From Anastrepha obliqua (lineage: Eukaryota > Arthropoda > Insecta > Diptera > Tephritidae): a stretch of 64,000 nucleotides of DNA. The position numbers and the translations under genes are program-made. Positions 40,545 to 51,835 of the stretch are shown piece by piece (position 1 is the first letter of the stretch; every line of letters begins with the position of its first letter). The notes beneath the pieces are model-generated. The model was not told where the DNA came from. It made no database searches and saw only the letters and a list, made by a program, of their open reading frames with translations. The stretch covers positions 54,191,601 through 54,255,600 of the forward strand of contig NC_072894.1 in the NCBI RefSeq assembly GCF_027943255.1. Reading direction: 5' to 3'.

Positions 40545-43500
40545 GGTCAAATTTTAAAAATTTTAATAGACACAGGGTCTAATAAAAATTATATTCAATC
40601 ATCTCTCGTTAACAATCCTAAACAAAACGAAAAAATTTTTTTTGCCAACTCAGTTTCTGGCGACATTAAAATCACGCATTATACATTCGCGAATCTGTTT
40701 AATTTACCCAATCATCCTATTAAATTTTATATTTTACCTTCTTTAAAATCATTTCATGGCATTTTAGGCCATGACAGCTTACAGGAACTAAATGCTATAA
40801 TTCATATTAAGGAAGAATACATGGTAATAAATAAAAAAATCAAAATTAAAATTCACCAACAAATTTCCCAATCCGTAAACAAAATGGAATTTAGAACTAG
40901 TCATATGGACGAAGTTCAAAAATCTCAATTAGAAGAAATTATAAATAACCATCCCAATTTATTCAAAGACCCTAATAAAAAACTTACATTTACTTCTCGA
41001 ATCAAAGGAGAAATTCGAACCACATCTGACTCACCGATATATTGCAAATCATATCCTTATCCCATGGCACTTAAAGACGAAGTTGGAAAACAAATAAATG
41101 AACTTTTAAGCGATGGTATAATCAGGCCTTCTAGATCACCTTATAATGCACCCGTCTGGATTGTCCCGAAAAAAATGGATGCATCCGGTGAAAAAAAATT
41201 CAGAATGGTCATCGACTACAGAAAGCTGAACCCTGTCACCGTAGCCGATAGATACCCTATCCCGGAAATTAATGAAGTTCTCGCAAATTTAGGGAAAAAT
41301 AAGCACTTTTCAGTGGTAGACCTTAAAAGTGGTTTTCACCAAATTCTTCTAAAAGAATGCGACATAGAAAAAACCGCATTCTCAGTCAATAACGGAAAGT
41401 TTGAATTCGTCCGACTTCCATTCGGATTAAAAAACTCGCCATCAATTTTCCAACGTACTTTGGATGATGTTTTAAGGCATCACATCGGTAAAATATGTTA
41501 TGTCTACATAGATGACATAATTATATTTTCCAAATCCGAAAGAGAACACTTCGAAAATCTATATAAAATATTCGAAACATTAGAATCCGCAAACTTCAAA
41601 ATACAACTAGACAAGTGTGAATTTTTAAAAACAGAAATTGAATTTCTAGGTTTTATTGTCGGAACTCAAGGAATAAAAGCTAACAAACAAAAAGTAGAAG
41701 CAATAGCCCAACTACAACCCCCAAAAACTCTAAAAGATTTGAGAAGCTTTCTAGGCATGTCAGGTTGTTATAGGCGTTTCATACAAGATTACGCGAAACT
41801 TGCTAAACCCCTGACATCCCTTTTAAGAGGGGAGAAAGGACGCATCTCAAAAAATGCCTCCAAGAATACAAAAATATCTTTAGACCAAATGCTCTGGATG
41901 CATTTCAAAAATTAAAAAATCGTTGGTCTCAAGTGAATAATTCTCTCTCATCCCGACTTTGAAAAATGTTTCGAGTTAACGACAGATGCTTCCGACTACG
42001 CAATAGGCGCAGTTTTATCTCAAAACAAAAAACCTATGACATTCCTTTCCCGAACACTGAGTAAAACCGAAGAAAATTATACCACAAATGAAAAGGAAAT
42101 GTTGGCTATAATTTGGGCATTAAATTCACTGAGAAATTATCTGTACGGATCCCGAAAGGTAATCATATTCACAGACCACCAACCTTTAACATATGCTCTT
42201 AGTAGTAAAAACACTAACAGCAAAATGAAGAGATGGAAAGCCATCTTAGAAGAATACGATTATGAACTCAGATATCAACCCGGTAAAACAAACGTGGTAG
42301 CAGATGCACCATCTAGGCCACCACAGATAAACTCAATGACAGCGACCCAACATAGCGACGAAAGTTCATCAGACAATAAAATACCAGCAGTGGAATGTCC
42401 TATAAACGCCTTCAAAAACCAAATTCATATTTTATTAGACAAGCATGATAACTACAAATTTGAAATTCCCTTTCCAACTTATCACAGGCATATAATAAAA
42501 AAACCGCAATATACCAGAAATATATTAATTTCAATTCTAAAAAAATATCTTAATTCTAGCGTAATTAATGGACTACTTACTACCGAGCCAATCATGCGAA
42601 TAATTCAAGAATTTTATTCTGAATATTTCATAAATTACAAAATTAGATTCACACAGTCACAGGTCAAAGAAATAACTAAGGATGTAGAACAAGAAGAGGT
42701 TTTAATCAAGGAACACAGAAGAGCCCACAGAGATGCAAAGGAAAATAGAGAGCAAATAAAAAAAATTTTTTATTTCCCAAAAATGACGGAAAAATCCAAT
42801 AGAATTGTTAAAAATTGTCAAATTTGCAGAGAACAAAAATATGATCGTCGTCCTAATAAACCACAATTCCAACCCACACCAATTCCACAAAATCCTGGAG
42901 AAATCGTCCACATTGATATTTACTCCACCGAAGGAAACCTCGTACTAACAACAATAGACAAATTTTCGAAATACGCTTTAGTCAAAATTCTAAAGTCTAG
43001 GGCAATAGAAGATATTAAAGAACCATTAAAAGAAATCGTTTTAGCTTTTGGCATCCCTAAGTCCATAGTCATAGATAATGAAAAGTCTCTAAATTCCGTA
43101 TCAATAAATTTTCTTCTTAAAGATCAATTTGGCATCGAAAGCTCTGTTAATGGTCAAATAGAAAGATTTCACTCAACCCTTTCAGAGATTATGAGATGCT
43201 TAAAACCAGACAAACTTCACACTACTTTTCACGATTTACTTACCAGAGCAATACACGAGTATAACAGGTCGATTCACTCCACCACCGGCAAAAAACCGAT
43301 AGATATATTTTTTAACAGAAATTCAAGTAATGATCCAAAAAAAGCAATTTGGGACAAGCAAGAAATCATCAATCGTTTAACAGAAAAACAGAAACAGGAC
43401 TTAAACTACCATAATCAGAATAGGCACGAAATAAAAATGTATTTACCAGGAGAAGAAATTTTTGTCAAAGTTAACAAGAGACTAGGATCAATACTAACTC

Positions 43501-43589
43501 CTAGGTATAAAAAGGAAATAGTCAAAGAAGATAGAGACTCAACTGTTTTAACAATGACAGGCAGAATTGTCTATAAAAATCATATTAAA
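40498..43589 (+). pseudogene. pol: Gypsy-type element 1 pol, copy 2
   Basis: Protease LIDTGSN, RT (VIDYRKLNP, VVDLKSGFHQI, YIDDIIIFS; 40821-41915), then indels, then RNase H and integrase in one frame (from 42036): FTDHQPLTYAL, zinc HRRAH and CQICREQK, core HIDIYST, DNEKSLNS, NGQIERFHSTL. The break at 41915-42036 lies at the start of RNase H. Between DNEKSLNS and NGQIERF the usual proline-rich loop is shorter than I expect by roughly 8-10 residues. The integrase frame continues directly into env. Confidence 0.92.
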
Positions 43590-43878
43590 ATGAAAATAAA
43601 TTACCTTTACAGATTGTGTTTAACCTTTGTAAAAACTGAAGTTCAAATTTTGGATTACACTTCTTCGTATGTCGTGACAATTAATAGAGGTACAGCGAAA
43701 ATCCAGCAAGGAACTTTTACTATTTTACATTCAATAGATCTGACACAGTACGCAATATCCATATCCAATACCCACAAATTTATCCAACAAAACATCCCAA
43801 ATCACCATAACCTGTATCCCATCCTTATCCACGAATTAAGCCTTACCGAAAATATTTTAGAAAATATAACACCCACTA

Positions 43879-45142
43879 ATAGGACTATGAATAAGTTCGT
43901 GCGGTTTTTTTCGAAATTTGAAACTTTATTGACGTAAAATGGTTACAAATTTAATATTCAAAGTATTGTCCATCGCTTACTACTACTTTTTCCCATCTTT
44001 CTGGCAATTCACGGATTCCCTTTGTGAAAAATTCGGTCGGTTTTGCCGCAATCCACGAATCGATCCATTTTTTGACTTCATCGTAATTACGGAAGTGCTG
44101 GTCAGCCAGGCCATGTTGCATCGATCGGAAGAGATAGTAATCGGATGGCGCAAGGTCTGGACTATACGGCGGGTGGGGTAGGACATCCCATTTGAGCGTT
44201 TCTAAGTATGTTTTGACCACTTGTGCAACATGTGGCCGAGCATTGTCATGTTGCAAAATAACTTTGTCGTGTCTATCGGCGTATTGCGGCCGTTTTTCTC
44301 GCAGTGCTCGGCTCAAACGCATCAATTGTCGTCGGTAGACATCCCCCGTAATCGTTTCATTCGGTTTCAGTAGCTCATAATACACAACACCCAGCTGGTC
44401 CCACCAGATACACAGCATAACCTTCAGGCCATGAATATTCTGCGCCGACGTCGATGTTGAAGCATGGCCAGGGTATCCATACGTTGCCCGACGTTTTGGA
44501 TTGTCGTAATGGACCCACTTTTCATCGCCAGTCACAATTCGATGCAAAAAACCCTTTCTTTTGTGCCGTTGAAGCAGTTGTTCGCATGCCATAAAACGGC
44601 GTTCAACGTCTCTTGGCTTCAATTCATACGGCACCCAATGGCCTACCTTTCGGATCATTCCCATCGCTTTTAAACGTTTGGAAATGGTTGATTGATCAAC
44701 TCCCAAAGTTTTTGCAACCTCTTCTTGCGTTTGAGCCGGATCTTGATCGAGCAATTCCTCCAATTCGGTATCCATGAACTTTGGCGGCGCACCCTCGCGT
44801 TCTTCGTCTTCCAAGCCAAAATCACCACTTTTAAAGCGTGCAAACCACTTCTGGCACGTTCGCTCAGCTAGAGCATGCTCACCATAAACTTCCACCAAGA
44901 TACGATGACTTTCGGCTGCTTTTTTCTTCATATTAAAAAATTCCCCGCAAAAACACATTATTTGGCACGAAATTCGACATTTTCAAGTGTGGTAAAAATA
45001 TTGTTGTTTACGCTTGAAATAAAAAACTTATACTGACGTTTGTGCCTTACGACAGTAGCTCTCCAATGAATGTTTGGAAATGTGGATCGATGGAATAATA
45101 ATCAAGTTACGCCATCTGTTGTAAAACCGCACGAACTATTCA
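43879..45142 (-). mobile_element. Mariner transposon in gypsy env
   Basis: The 1264 bp insertion is absent from copy 1, next to a TA. Inverted terminal regions share AGTTCGTGCGGTTTT; the left end is longer (AGGACTATGAATAAGTTCG), and the right end seems to have lost its outermost bases together with a few bases of target. One transposase gene on the minus strand fills it. Confidence 0.92.
43951..44958 (-). CDS. Mariner transposase (DD34D), N-terminus frameshifted
   Basis: 335 codons. N-terminal helix-turn-helix part (KKAAESHRILVEVYGEHAL, CQKWFARFKSGDF), WVPYEL, then the catalytic triad contexts VTGDEKWV, LQHDNARPH and YSPDLAPSDYYLF with 34 residues between the last two Asp as in mariner. The C-terminus LPERWEKVVVSDGQYFEY is complete. 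The usual start appears to be the ATG at 44980, whose frame joins the main frame only through a small indel near 44940; the frame given here starts at a substitute ATG. Probably weakly damaged or inactive. Confidence 0.93.
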   Translation of the reverse strand: MCFCGEFFNMKKKAAESHRILVEVYGEHALAERTCQKWFARFKSGDFGLEDEEREGAPPKFMDTELEELLDQDPAQTQEEVAKTLGVDQSTISKRLKAMGMIRKVGHWVPYELKPRDVERRFMACEQLLQRHKRKGFLHRIVTGDEKWVHYDNPKRRATYGYPGHASTSTSAQNIHGLKVMLCIWWDQLGVVYYELLKPNETITGDVYRRQLMRLSRALREKRPQYADRHDKVILQHDNARPHVAQVVKTYLETLKWDVLPHPPYSPDLAPSDYYLFRSMQHGLADQHFRNYDEVKKWIDSWIAAKPTEFFTKGIRELPERWEKVVVSDGQYFEY

Positions 45143-46403
45143 AATAAGAGAGCAATAAATGCCATAGGTACTATTTGGAAATATGTCGCAGGATCTCCAG
45201 ATCACGACGACTTTGAAATAATAGCTAGTATTTAATATAATAATAATATAATACGTAAATGAAGCTTTTAATAAAAGATTAAAAAATCTAACAGAGATAG
45301 TAAATCAAATTTCTAATGTAATAAGAAAAGATGTATTATTAGAAAACGAAATAGTTATAAATCTAAGACTAGTTAAGGAAGAGTTAATAAATATTCAAAA
45401 TGGAATCGAATGGGCGAAGCTTGGAATCGTCAACCCATTAATATTAGATAAAAAAGAAATTGAAATTGCTACAAGTAAAATTAGAGAAGAAAATATTGTT
45501 TTTGTGAGCCCCGAAGAGGCACTCCAATTTGCCAAAGTATCTGTCTTGTACAGTACTAATAAAAAAATATTTTATTTGGTTAAGATTCCCTTAACAAAAA
45601 AGGAAACCTATGAAAACCTAATTTTAAGACCAGTAAAAAGAAAAAACTCTGTAATCAATTTAGAATTTAAGCAGATTTTAAAAAATGACAACACTATATA
45701 TGGTATAATAAATGATTGTGAAAAATATAATAAAATAATAATTTGTAAAGAGAACCAAATAACGAATATTTCAAATACTAAATGTATTCCTAATATTATA
45801 AGCAGTAAAAGTTCTGCATGTGTAACGAGCAACAATCATCATATCCCATTAATCGAAGAGATCGAGTCAGGGGTTATCCTAGTAAATGATTGCAACATGG
45901 CTATTTATGTCGATAAAACGCAGAGAAATATATCTGGAACACTTCTTATTAAATTTCATAATAGCACTATTAAAATTAACAATAGGCCTTTTAGTAATAT
46001 AGAAGCCTCACCTTTACAAATCATCCCCGCGTTAATGCAGCCCGCTCCTTTTGAAAGCGTCCATATTAATTTCCTATCACTTGAAGTTCTTAATGAATTA
46101 CAGATTAATAATACGGAAGTAATTTCAACTATTCGGAAACATTTGAAAATTGGAGGATGGTCAATCTCTGTTATTCTCAGTCTAATTATCATTTCCATAG
46201 CATGCTTACGATTTGTCTTTAAAAATACAAAAAAAATAATTGTTTGGGAACCTCAAATTCCACACACTAATAACGAGCCTCATGTGACAATGAGTGTGCA
46301 ACATTGGGCTGAATCCCATAAACCAATAGCATTAGAAGCTCCTATCAATCCTATCAGATTGAACAATATTCCGTTTTTTTAAATGATTGCGGACAATCAA
46401 TTT

Positions 46404-46414
46404 AAGAAGGGAGG
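46404..46414 (+). other. Polypurine tract of gypsy-type element 1, copy 2
   Basis: AAGAAGGGAGG directly before the 3' LTR, same as copy 1. Confidence 0.88.
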
Positions 46415-46865
46415 AGTTAATAATTAAAATATTCACCTTCATAAAGTTCAATACCCCTGGTCGCAATTCAATTGCTGACACAAGTTTTTCATTTTAATAA
46501 ATTTCAATACTTCTTGTCGCAATTCAATTGCTGACACAACAATTGCTGACACAGTTCCGCTCCCTCCAAATTTAATTATTTTATTAACCCAAAGTGCTGA
46601 CGACCTAAAATAAGCTCACGTTGCATTCAACGTGATGATTGCTGCTTGATAGGTTAATATATATAAAGTAGATAGTAAATAACAATGTAATAATTAGTAT
46701 TAATAATAAAGTCCGATCAAGAAGACGTAGTCTTCCGGCAAATAATAATTTATTAATAAAAGATATAGTGGACATAGTCCACTCTTTTTGAATAAAATAA
46801 AGATATAGAGGACATAGTCCTCTCTTTTTTTAAAATAAATAAAATTAACAAGTATTTTATTAATT
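46415..46865 (+). repeat. 3' LTR of gypsy-type element 1, copy 2
   Basis: 451 bp, with the same extra TATA bases as the 3' LTR of copy 1. Followed by GGTA at 46866-46869. Hairpins at 46721-46735, 46767-46783 and 46807-46823. Confidence 0.93.
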
Positions 46866-47500
46866 GGTAGCATGCTGAGTATCATTTCCAACGCCGCCGT
46901 TGGAGTGGTCTTCATCACTCCTGTTATGCACAGAGCAGCGAGTCCTTGAATCCTTTCCAGCGGCATTAAGTATGTCAGTTTTTTTGTCGCAGTCCACCAT
47001 ACTAAGGTTCCATACAGCAATATCGGTCTGACTACTGCTGTGTAGCACCAATGCATCAGAGAGGGTGATAGACCCCAAGTAACGCCCAGCATTCTTTTAC
47101 ATGCGTACACGGCATTACTGGCCTTTTTCACCCTCTCCTCAACGTTGTGCTTCCACAGCAATTTGCTGTCCAGTATTACTCCGAGGTACCTCGCATAATC
47201 TTTGAGAAGTAGTTCATTGTTGCCTAGCTTCGGGAGGTTCCACGCCGGAACTTTGTACTTCCTGGTAAAAAGTACCATGCCCGTTTTTCCCGCGTTTATC
47301 CCTAGCTCTGCGCGAGATGCCCATTGGTGTATCGTTTTGAGAGTGTTGTTCATCACATTACTGATGGTGTCCAGGTACTTTCCCGTAACTACTATAGCTA
47401 TGTCATCGGCATACTCCACCAGTTTTGGTGCCCCTCCGTCAAGTTTCTTAAGAATTTCATTTGCTACAAGTAACCTTAATTGCATGTATTTCTTTACCAA
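46866..47500 (-). pseudogene. LOA-type reverse transcriptase fragment, copy 2
   Basis: Copy of 22214-22848; one visible difference is EYADD where copy 1 has QYADD. The frame runs into the LTR on its 3' side. The catalytic YADD and the thumb motif are present. Confidence 0.87.
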
Positions 47501-47520
47501 CCAACAAAGATGTGCTTTTT

Positions 47521-48157
47521 AATTATTTAATAACCTTATATATTTAAACATGTATTTAAGAAATAAAGTTGTCACTACCCGAAAACTTTTGACAGATTGT
47601 TTCCTAATGTTGAACGTGACCGCTAATTTGTTGCCAGAGGCTGCGTGAGATCTATCGTGGTATTTTACTAATCGCCGGCCAGGTTTTGGCTGTTTGTTAG
47701 ATAAGACGTTACTTTATGCCTAAGGACTATTTGTGACTTGCAATTTATGTACGAGCGTAAATATCGTGAACCATCGATGTGTTTTAACAATCGAGATAAT
47801 CGACTAATATATCTCGAGCTCTCCCATCACTATGGCAGCCTTGGCTGGCCTCGAAATAGCGTAACCTGTAAGCCCAGTTTTCCGAATGGATCTTGAAAGG
47901 CTTGCACGATTCATTGAATCATGAACGAATTGTTCACCGGTACTTTACGGCACTTTACAAAAAAGTCTAACGACATCGCAGCTCCGACTAATGATACTAT
48001 TAATGGCGCGCAAAAAATCAATTGTGATATGGGCTATGTAGCGTGGTGCGCCATTCTGCTGAAGCCAAAAATCCCCCTAGCTCATGCCTTCAATTTCTAT
48101 CTTCAAAGAATTGTTTATCATCCGCTACCGGACATCCTGTTTAATATTGTGCTCTTA
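47521..48157. other. Unrecognised stretch of the unit, copy 2
   Basis: Same as 22869-23505; nothing recognised. Confidence 0.5.
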
Positions 48158-48161
48158 TTAA

Positions 48162-48800
48162 GGGGTTACATACGTCCAGCAGCGCCAGAAATGCGCTAAA
48201 GGAAAAACTGTTTTTAGAGGGGATAACAAAAGAAATAAATAAAAGAAAAATGTATACATTATTTATTAGTGTTTAAACTTCATAAAAAATGCACTTTAAT
48301 TTTTCTTTATAAAAATTAGTACATAAAAAATTACGTGACCCAAAGTACAATGAAAAAAAAAGTTGCTCCACGGTCGGCATCATTTCTCCTTGAAATGTGG
48401 ATGAATTTGTAAAAAGTAAAAAAATTATTCTAAAATAAAGTTATAGTTATAGTCTATCGAGCCGGATTTTTAAATAAAGTATGCGTTTTACGTCATAAAA
48501 GTCACACTTTAATTATGTTTATAAAATTTTTTAATAAAAATATCAAAAATAAAACTATAGAGAAAACCGTTTCGAATACATACAAAAAAACACATAAAAA
48601 AACTGTATGAATTATCATGCAGACCGTGCCGGAAAAAGTAGTTTGGAGAAAAACGAGTTTAAAATTAGGGATACAGGAGCGCGCGGACCGCTCTCTACCT
48701 GGTTAATGGGCTGTAGAATTTCCGCAAGAAAATTTCACAGTGTATTTTTAAGGTACTATATTTTCGAAATATCGAAAAAAATCGATTTGTGGACGTATGT
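48162..48800. mobile_element. MITE-like remnant with TTAAGGGGTTA end, copy 2
   Basis: Copy of 23510-24150 with a few single-base differences; see that entry for the basis. Confidence 0.4.
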
Positions 48801-49116
48801 AAAGTATTATTGCCAAAGTACGTGGAATAGGTACACAGGAGTTAGTGCGAAATTATTGGAGTGAAGCACCCCATTTGGCTATATATTTCCATGCAATATC
48901 TATAGATTCGTGACTAGTTGATTTTTTGTAAGATAAAAACATCTGCAAATTGGTGTTAAAAGAGAAGAAAGTCCGTGGCTGAATTCTCTTTAGAAATCTA
49001 TTGTTTTCTCGGTGGATGGCTGTAGTGATCGATTTCTCGTAGTTTCGATCAAACAACTTAAAGTTTATGGTCGTTTTCAAGGAGATATTTCACACTAAAA
49101 AATCGCTTGCTGTTTT

Positions 49117-49359
49117 TTGTTTGTTCCATGCAGTTGTGAGTTCAAGGTGTTAATAGTGGAAGTCAGCAAAGGGAAAATGCGGGATATTTTACAGTTTTTC
49201 TTTGATAAAAATGCAAGCCAATGTGCCAATGCTAATTGGTTTCGTAGATTCTGTTCAGGCATTTTTGATGTAAAAGGAAATGTCGATAAAATCACAGAAA
49301 TAATCGAAGTTGACCGGCATGTTAGTAGTCGTGGTACCGCCCAAAAACTAAAGCTTTAA
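49117..49359 (+). pseudogene. Mariner transposase remnant, copy 2
   Basis: Same frame as 24467-24709, unchanged at the protein level. Confidence 0.7.
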
Positions 49360-50496
49360 TTAATGCTTAAACCATTTGCGATAAAATTTTACGCAAAAAT
49401 AATGGATTTCTTTTCCCCCAACTAATGTATAGCGAGTTTTAACCCAATGCGTATGTTCGCGCCCCTCTTTATAATTCATCGTCGCCGCCCCTGTACTTCC
49501 AATTGTCGTTACAGCTATCAAATTTACATTAACACGCTTACTTACTTCCACTATCTTCGCACCTTTCTTTATGCATTGTTTTTGCCCAATAACCAACAGC
49601 ATTAGCATAAGTTTTTCGAATTATTTTCGCTCATTGTATTTTTTCCTGCTATTTCAGAAAATCATATTGTAACAGGTGAAATAGCAGGACCTTTCCAATA
49701 TACCATAAGCGTATTGGCTTATGCATATATTTAGTTTAGTAATAAGAATCATTCGATTGTCAGAGCTCAATAAATAAACGTCGTGAAATTTTAAAGCGCT
49801 TGTTTTTTCTTAATATTTAAAATCGTGAAAAAGGCTTCACGATTCACCAGCCTATTTTTGTATTGTTGGCCGCTTCTTTATTGATCGCAGTCAGAGAAAG
49901 GAATGATTAAACTCATTTACTGCGTAAATCAAATGTAAGGTAATTTCATGTGCTAATTAGAATTCAGATGAATTGCTGGTAACAAGTTATGGCTGCCGAC
50001 ACCTACATCAACGCCGACAACACCAACATCAAAATCCGAAATCCGAAAAAAACTACTAGTATGTAGTTATGTATCCATAAGTCATATTAACAATGCCAAC
50101 GTCAATGCTATTGGTAGAGACAGTGTATGAGTATGTACCTATACCTACAAATATCCCAATGTAGCCTATTAAAAGTTTCAGATAATAAAGTTTAAGCGAA
50201 AGAAGGTGAAAAGCGAAACAGCGACTCCCTGCACTTTGCTTTATTTGTTCGCGTATTTGAAGAAGCACCACGACACGTCGTTGAGCATTAAAACTCTGAT
50301 GATACACAAATGAATAGATAGATGAAAGGATGTGCATTTATGTACATTTGTACTCGTAAATACGGATGGATGGATGGAGGTCGCTTGCGCATCTGAAGTA
50401 CAAACACATATACACATCTGTGGGTGTACCCATAAATATGTATATGCAAACGCCATACATTTATACATACTTTTGTCTGCTACTACGAGTTGTGGA
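49360..50496. other. Unrecognised sequence across the copy 2/copy 3 boundary
   Basis: Continuous with the same DNA at 24710-25179 and 1-999. It runs through the arbitrary unit boundary without any seam, so the true duplication breakpoint is elsewhere or has no signature. Nothing recognised. Confidence 0.5.
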
Positions 50497-50795
50497 GATA
50501 ACGGACCTCATTTTCCGGTATCAAAAAGTTGTTTATCATAGCCGTCGCCATTCACTGTTACATTGGCGCCAGACTCGTCTTTGAAGAAAAATGATGGCTG
50601 TTCTTGAATGACTTCGGGTTGATCTCCAGCCCAAATCTGACAATTTTGACCAATTGACCATTAAACCAAAAATTTGCCTCATCACTGTACATCATAAGTT
50701 GGCCCGAGCGGGCGATCAAGACTTTGCACAGAGCGTCGATTTTCGTATTACTTTTGTACGATTTATAAACGTTGTTGAAACGTAAGTCTTGCCAT
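50497..50795 (-). pseudogene. DUF4817-type transposase remnant, copy 3
   Basis: Third copy of the fragment at 1000-1298, with the same stops. Confidence 0.7.
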
Positions 50796-51309
50796 GATGA
50801 AATTTCAATGAATACTAAAAAAAATTATGTATTTAGTGTGACAGTAGTCACGCGTGATCTGCTGAAACCCCCTATCGGAAAAAGTACCTCCAATCAGATC
50901 ATCCTTTATTATGTGTTATTTAATGTTATTGTTAGCTTTGAATATACAAATTTTTAATCATTTAAAAAAAATGCAATCTTAAATAAAGTAGCAGAAGTAT
51001 TACCTCAAATAATGCTGACGCAATCAATGGAATAAACCTTGAGCACATTTTATTCACTTGAGATTTAAATATTTGAAGAACATTTAGTAAGTCTAGCACA
51101 GAAATCAGATTATACCAAGTAGTGCCTAAAAACTGAAACTAAGTTTGAAGAAATCGAAACAGCTATAGAACAGAAGGTGAATTTCTCACTTGAATTACTG
51201 ACTGGGAATTCATAAAAATTCGCTTTCAATAGCAGAAGGATGTGGTGCTATCAACACGCGAAATTGGTAAATGGCATTGAAAAATTGAGATATTGATAGG
51301 AGATACACT
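50796..51309. other. Non-coding stretch with missing EEP block, copy 3
   Basis: Here the sequence passes from the equivalent of about 1717 to about 2540 of copy 1 at 51216-51224, next to an A run present on both sides of the block in copy 2. Either the EEP block was deleted here or copies 1 and 2 gained it. Confidence 0.7.
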
Positions 51310-51835
51310 ATATATTCGGACTTACGAGCATTAGATCGAGAATTCTATAAAGCTTGTTCACAAAATAATTTATCTGGAGTTGAGAGTTAAAATATTATCC
51401 ACCCTATAAAATTCATGCTCAGCTGTACTATTCGACCCAAGTCGGAGAAACCAACTTACCATTTAGTATTTGGGAGATTAACATCACCGAAAACACGCAG
51501 ATGATTGGAAGCTAACTTATCGTTATGTTATACATATATGTGCTTTGTAGTTATCACAAATACAACTAGGAGAAATGTACGTAGCAATTAGATATAGAGA
51601 GTCCTATGCACCTTTTAAGCAAATACAGAAATAATCCAAAATGATGTAGGCACATGGAGAGTTATTTGAAATGCCCTTAATTTGATTTAAAGAACTTTGG
51701 TTACAAAAATCAGAATTTAGCCAAATTTCAACAATAACAGAGACGTCAAACTCTAAATGAGCGCTGAGGGGGCGAATAGTCTCCGACTTGGTGCGAATAC
51801 CTTCCATATTTTGGAAATAATCCCTTAGTACTTAA
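51310..51835 (-). pseudogene. Non-LTR endonuclease fragment, copy 3
   Basis: Third copy of 2640-3147, next to poly(T) at 51836-51850. Confidence 0.6.

Larger units (their letters stand above)
43590..46382 (+). pseudogene. env: Gypsy-type element 1 env, copy 2, interrupted by mariner
   Basis: Starts in the pol frame at ATG 43590 with a hydrophobic segment; normally expressed from a spliced RNA. The mariner at 43879-45142 cuts it just before the basic KR cleavage region. After the mariner, stops near 45235 interrupt the frame; the C-terminal part is open to 46380-46382, with a membrane segment (ILSLIIISIACLRF). Two residues differ from copy 1 over the last 292. Non-functional; described only. 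Confidence 0.85.
38022..46865 (+). mobile_element. Gypsy-type (errantivirus-like) LTR element 1, copy 2, with mariner insertion
   Basis: LTRs of 447 and 451 bp (AGTTA...TAATT), GGTA duplication, primer site, gag, frameshift signal, pol, env, polypurine tract. It is at the same site in the LOA fragment as copy 1, so the element was present before the unit duplicated. A mariner splits env. Without it the element is about 7.6 kb. Several frameshifts and an in-frame stop in gag are present. Confidence 0.95.
24848..49497. repeat. Tandem composite unit, copy 2
   Basis: This is the second head-to-tail copy. It carries an I-type element (25180-30604) and a mariner (43879-45142) that are absent from the matching sites of copy 1. 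It lacks the copia, Helitron and foldback insertions of copy 1. Divergence from copy 1 is small: the 292-codon env reading frame at the right of the unit differs by two residues. Private insertions show that the copies evolved separately after duplication, or are two different haplotypes. Confidence 0.95.
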
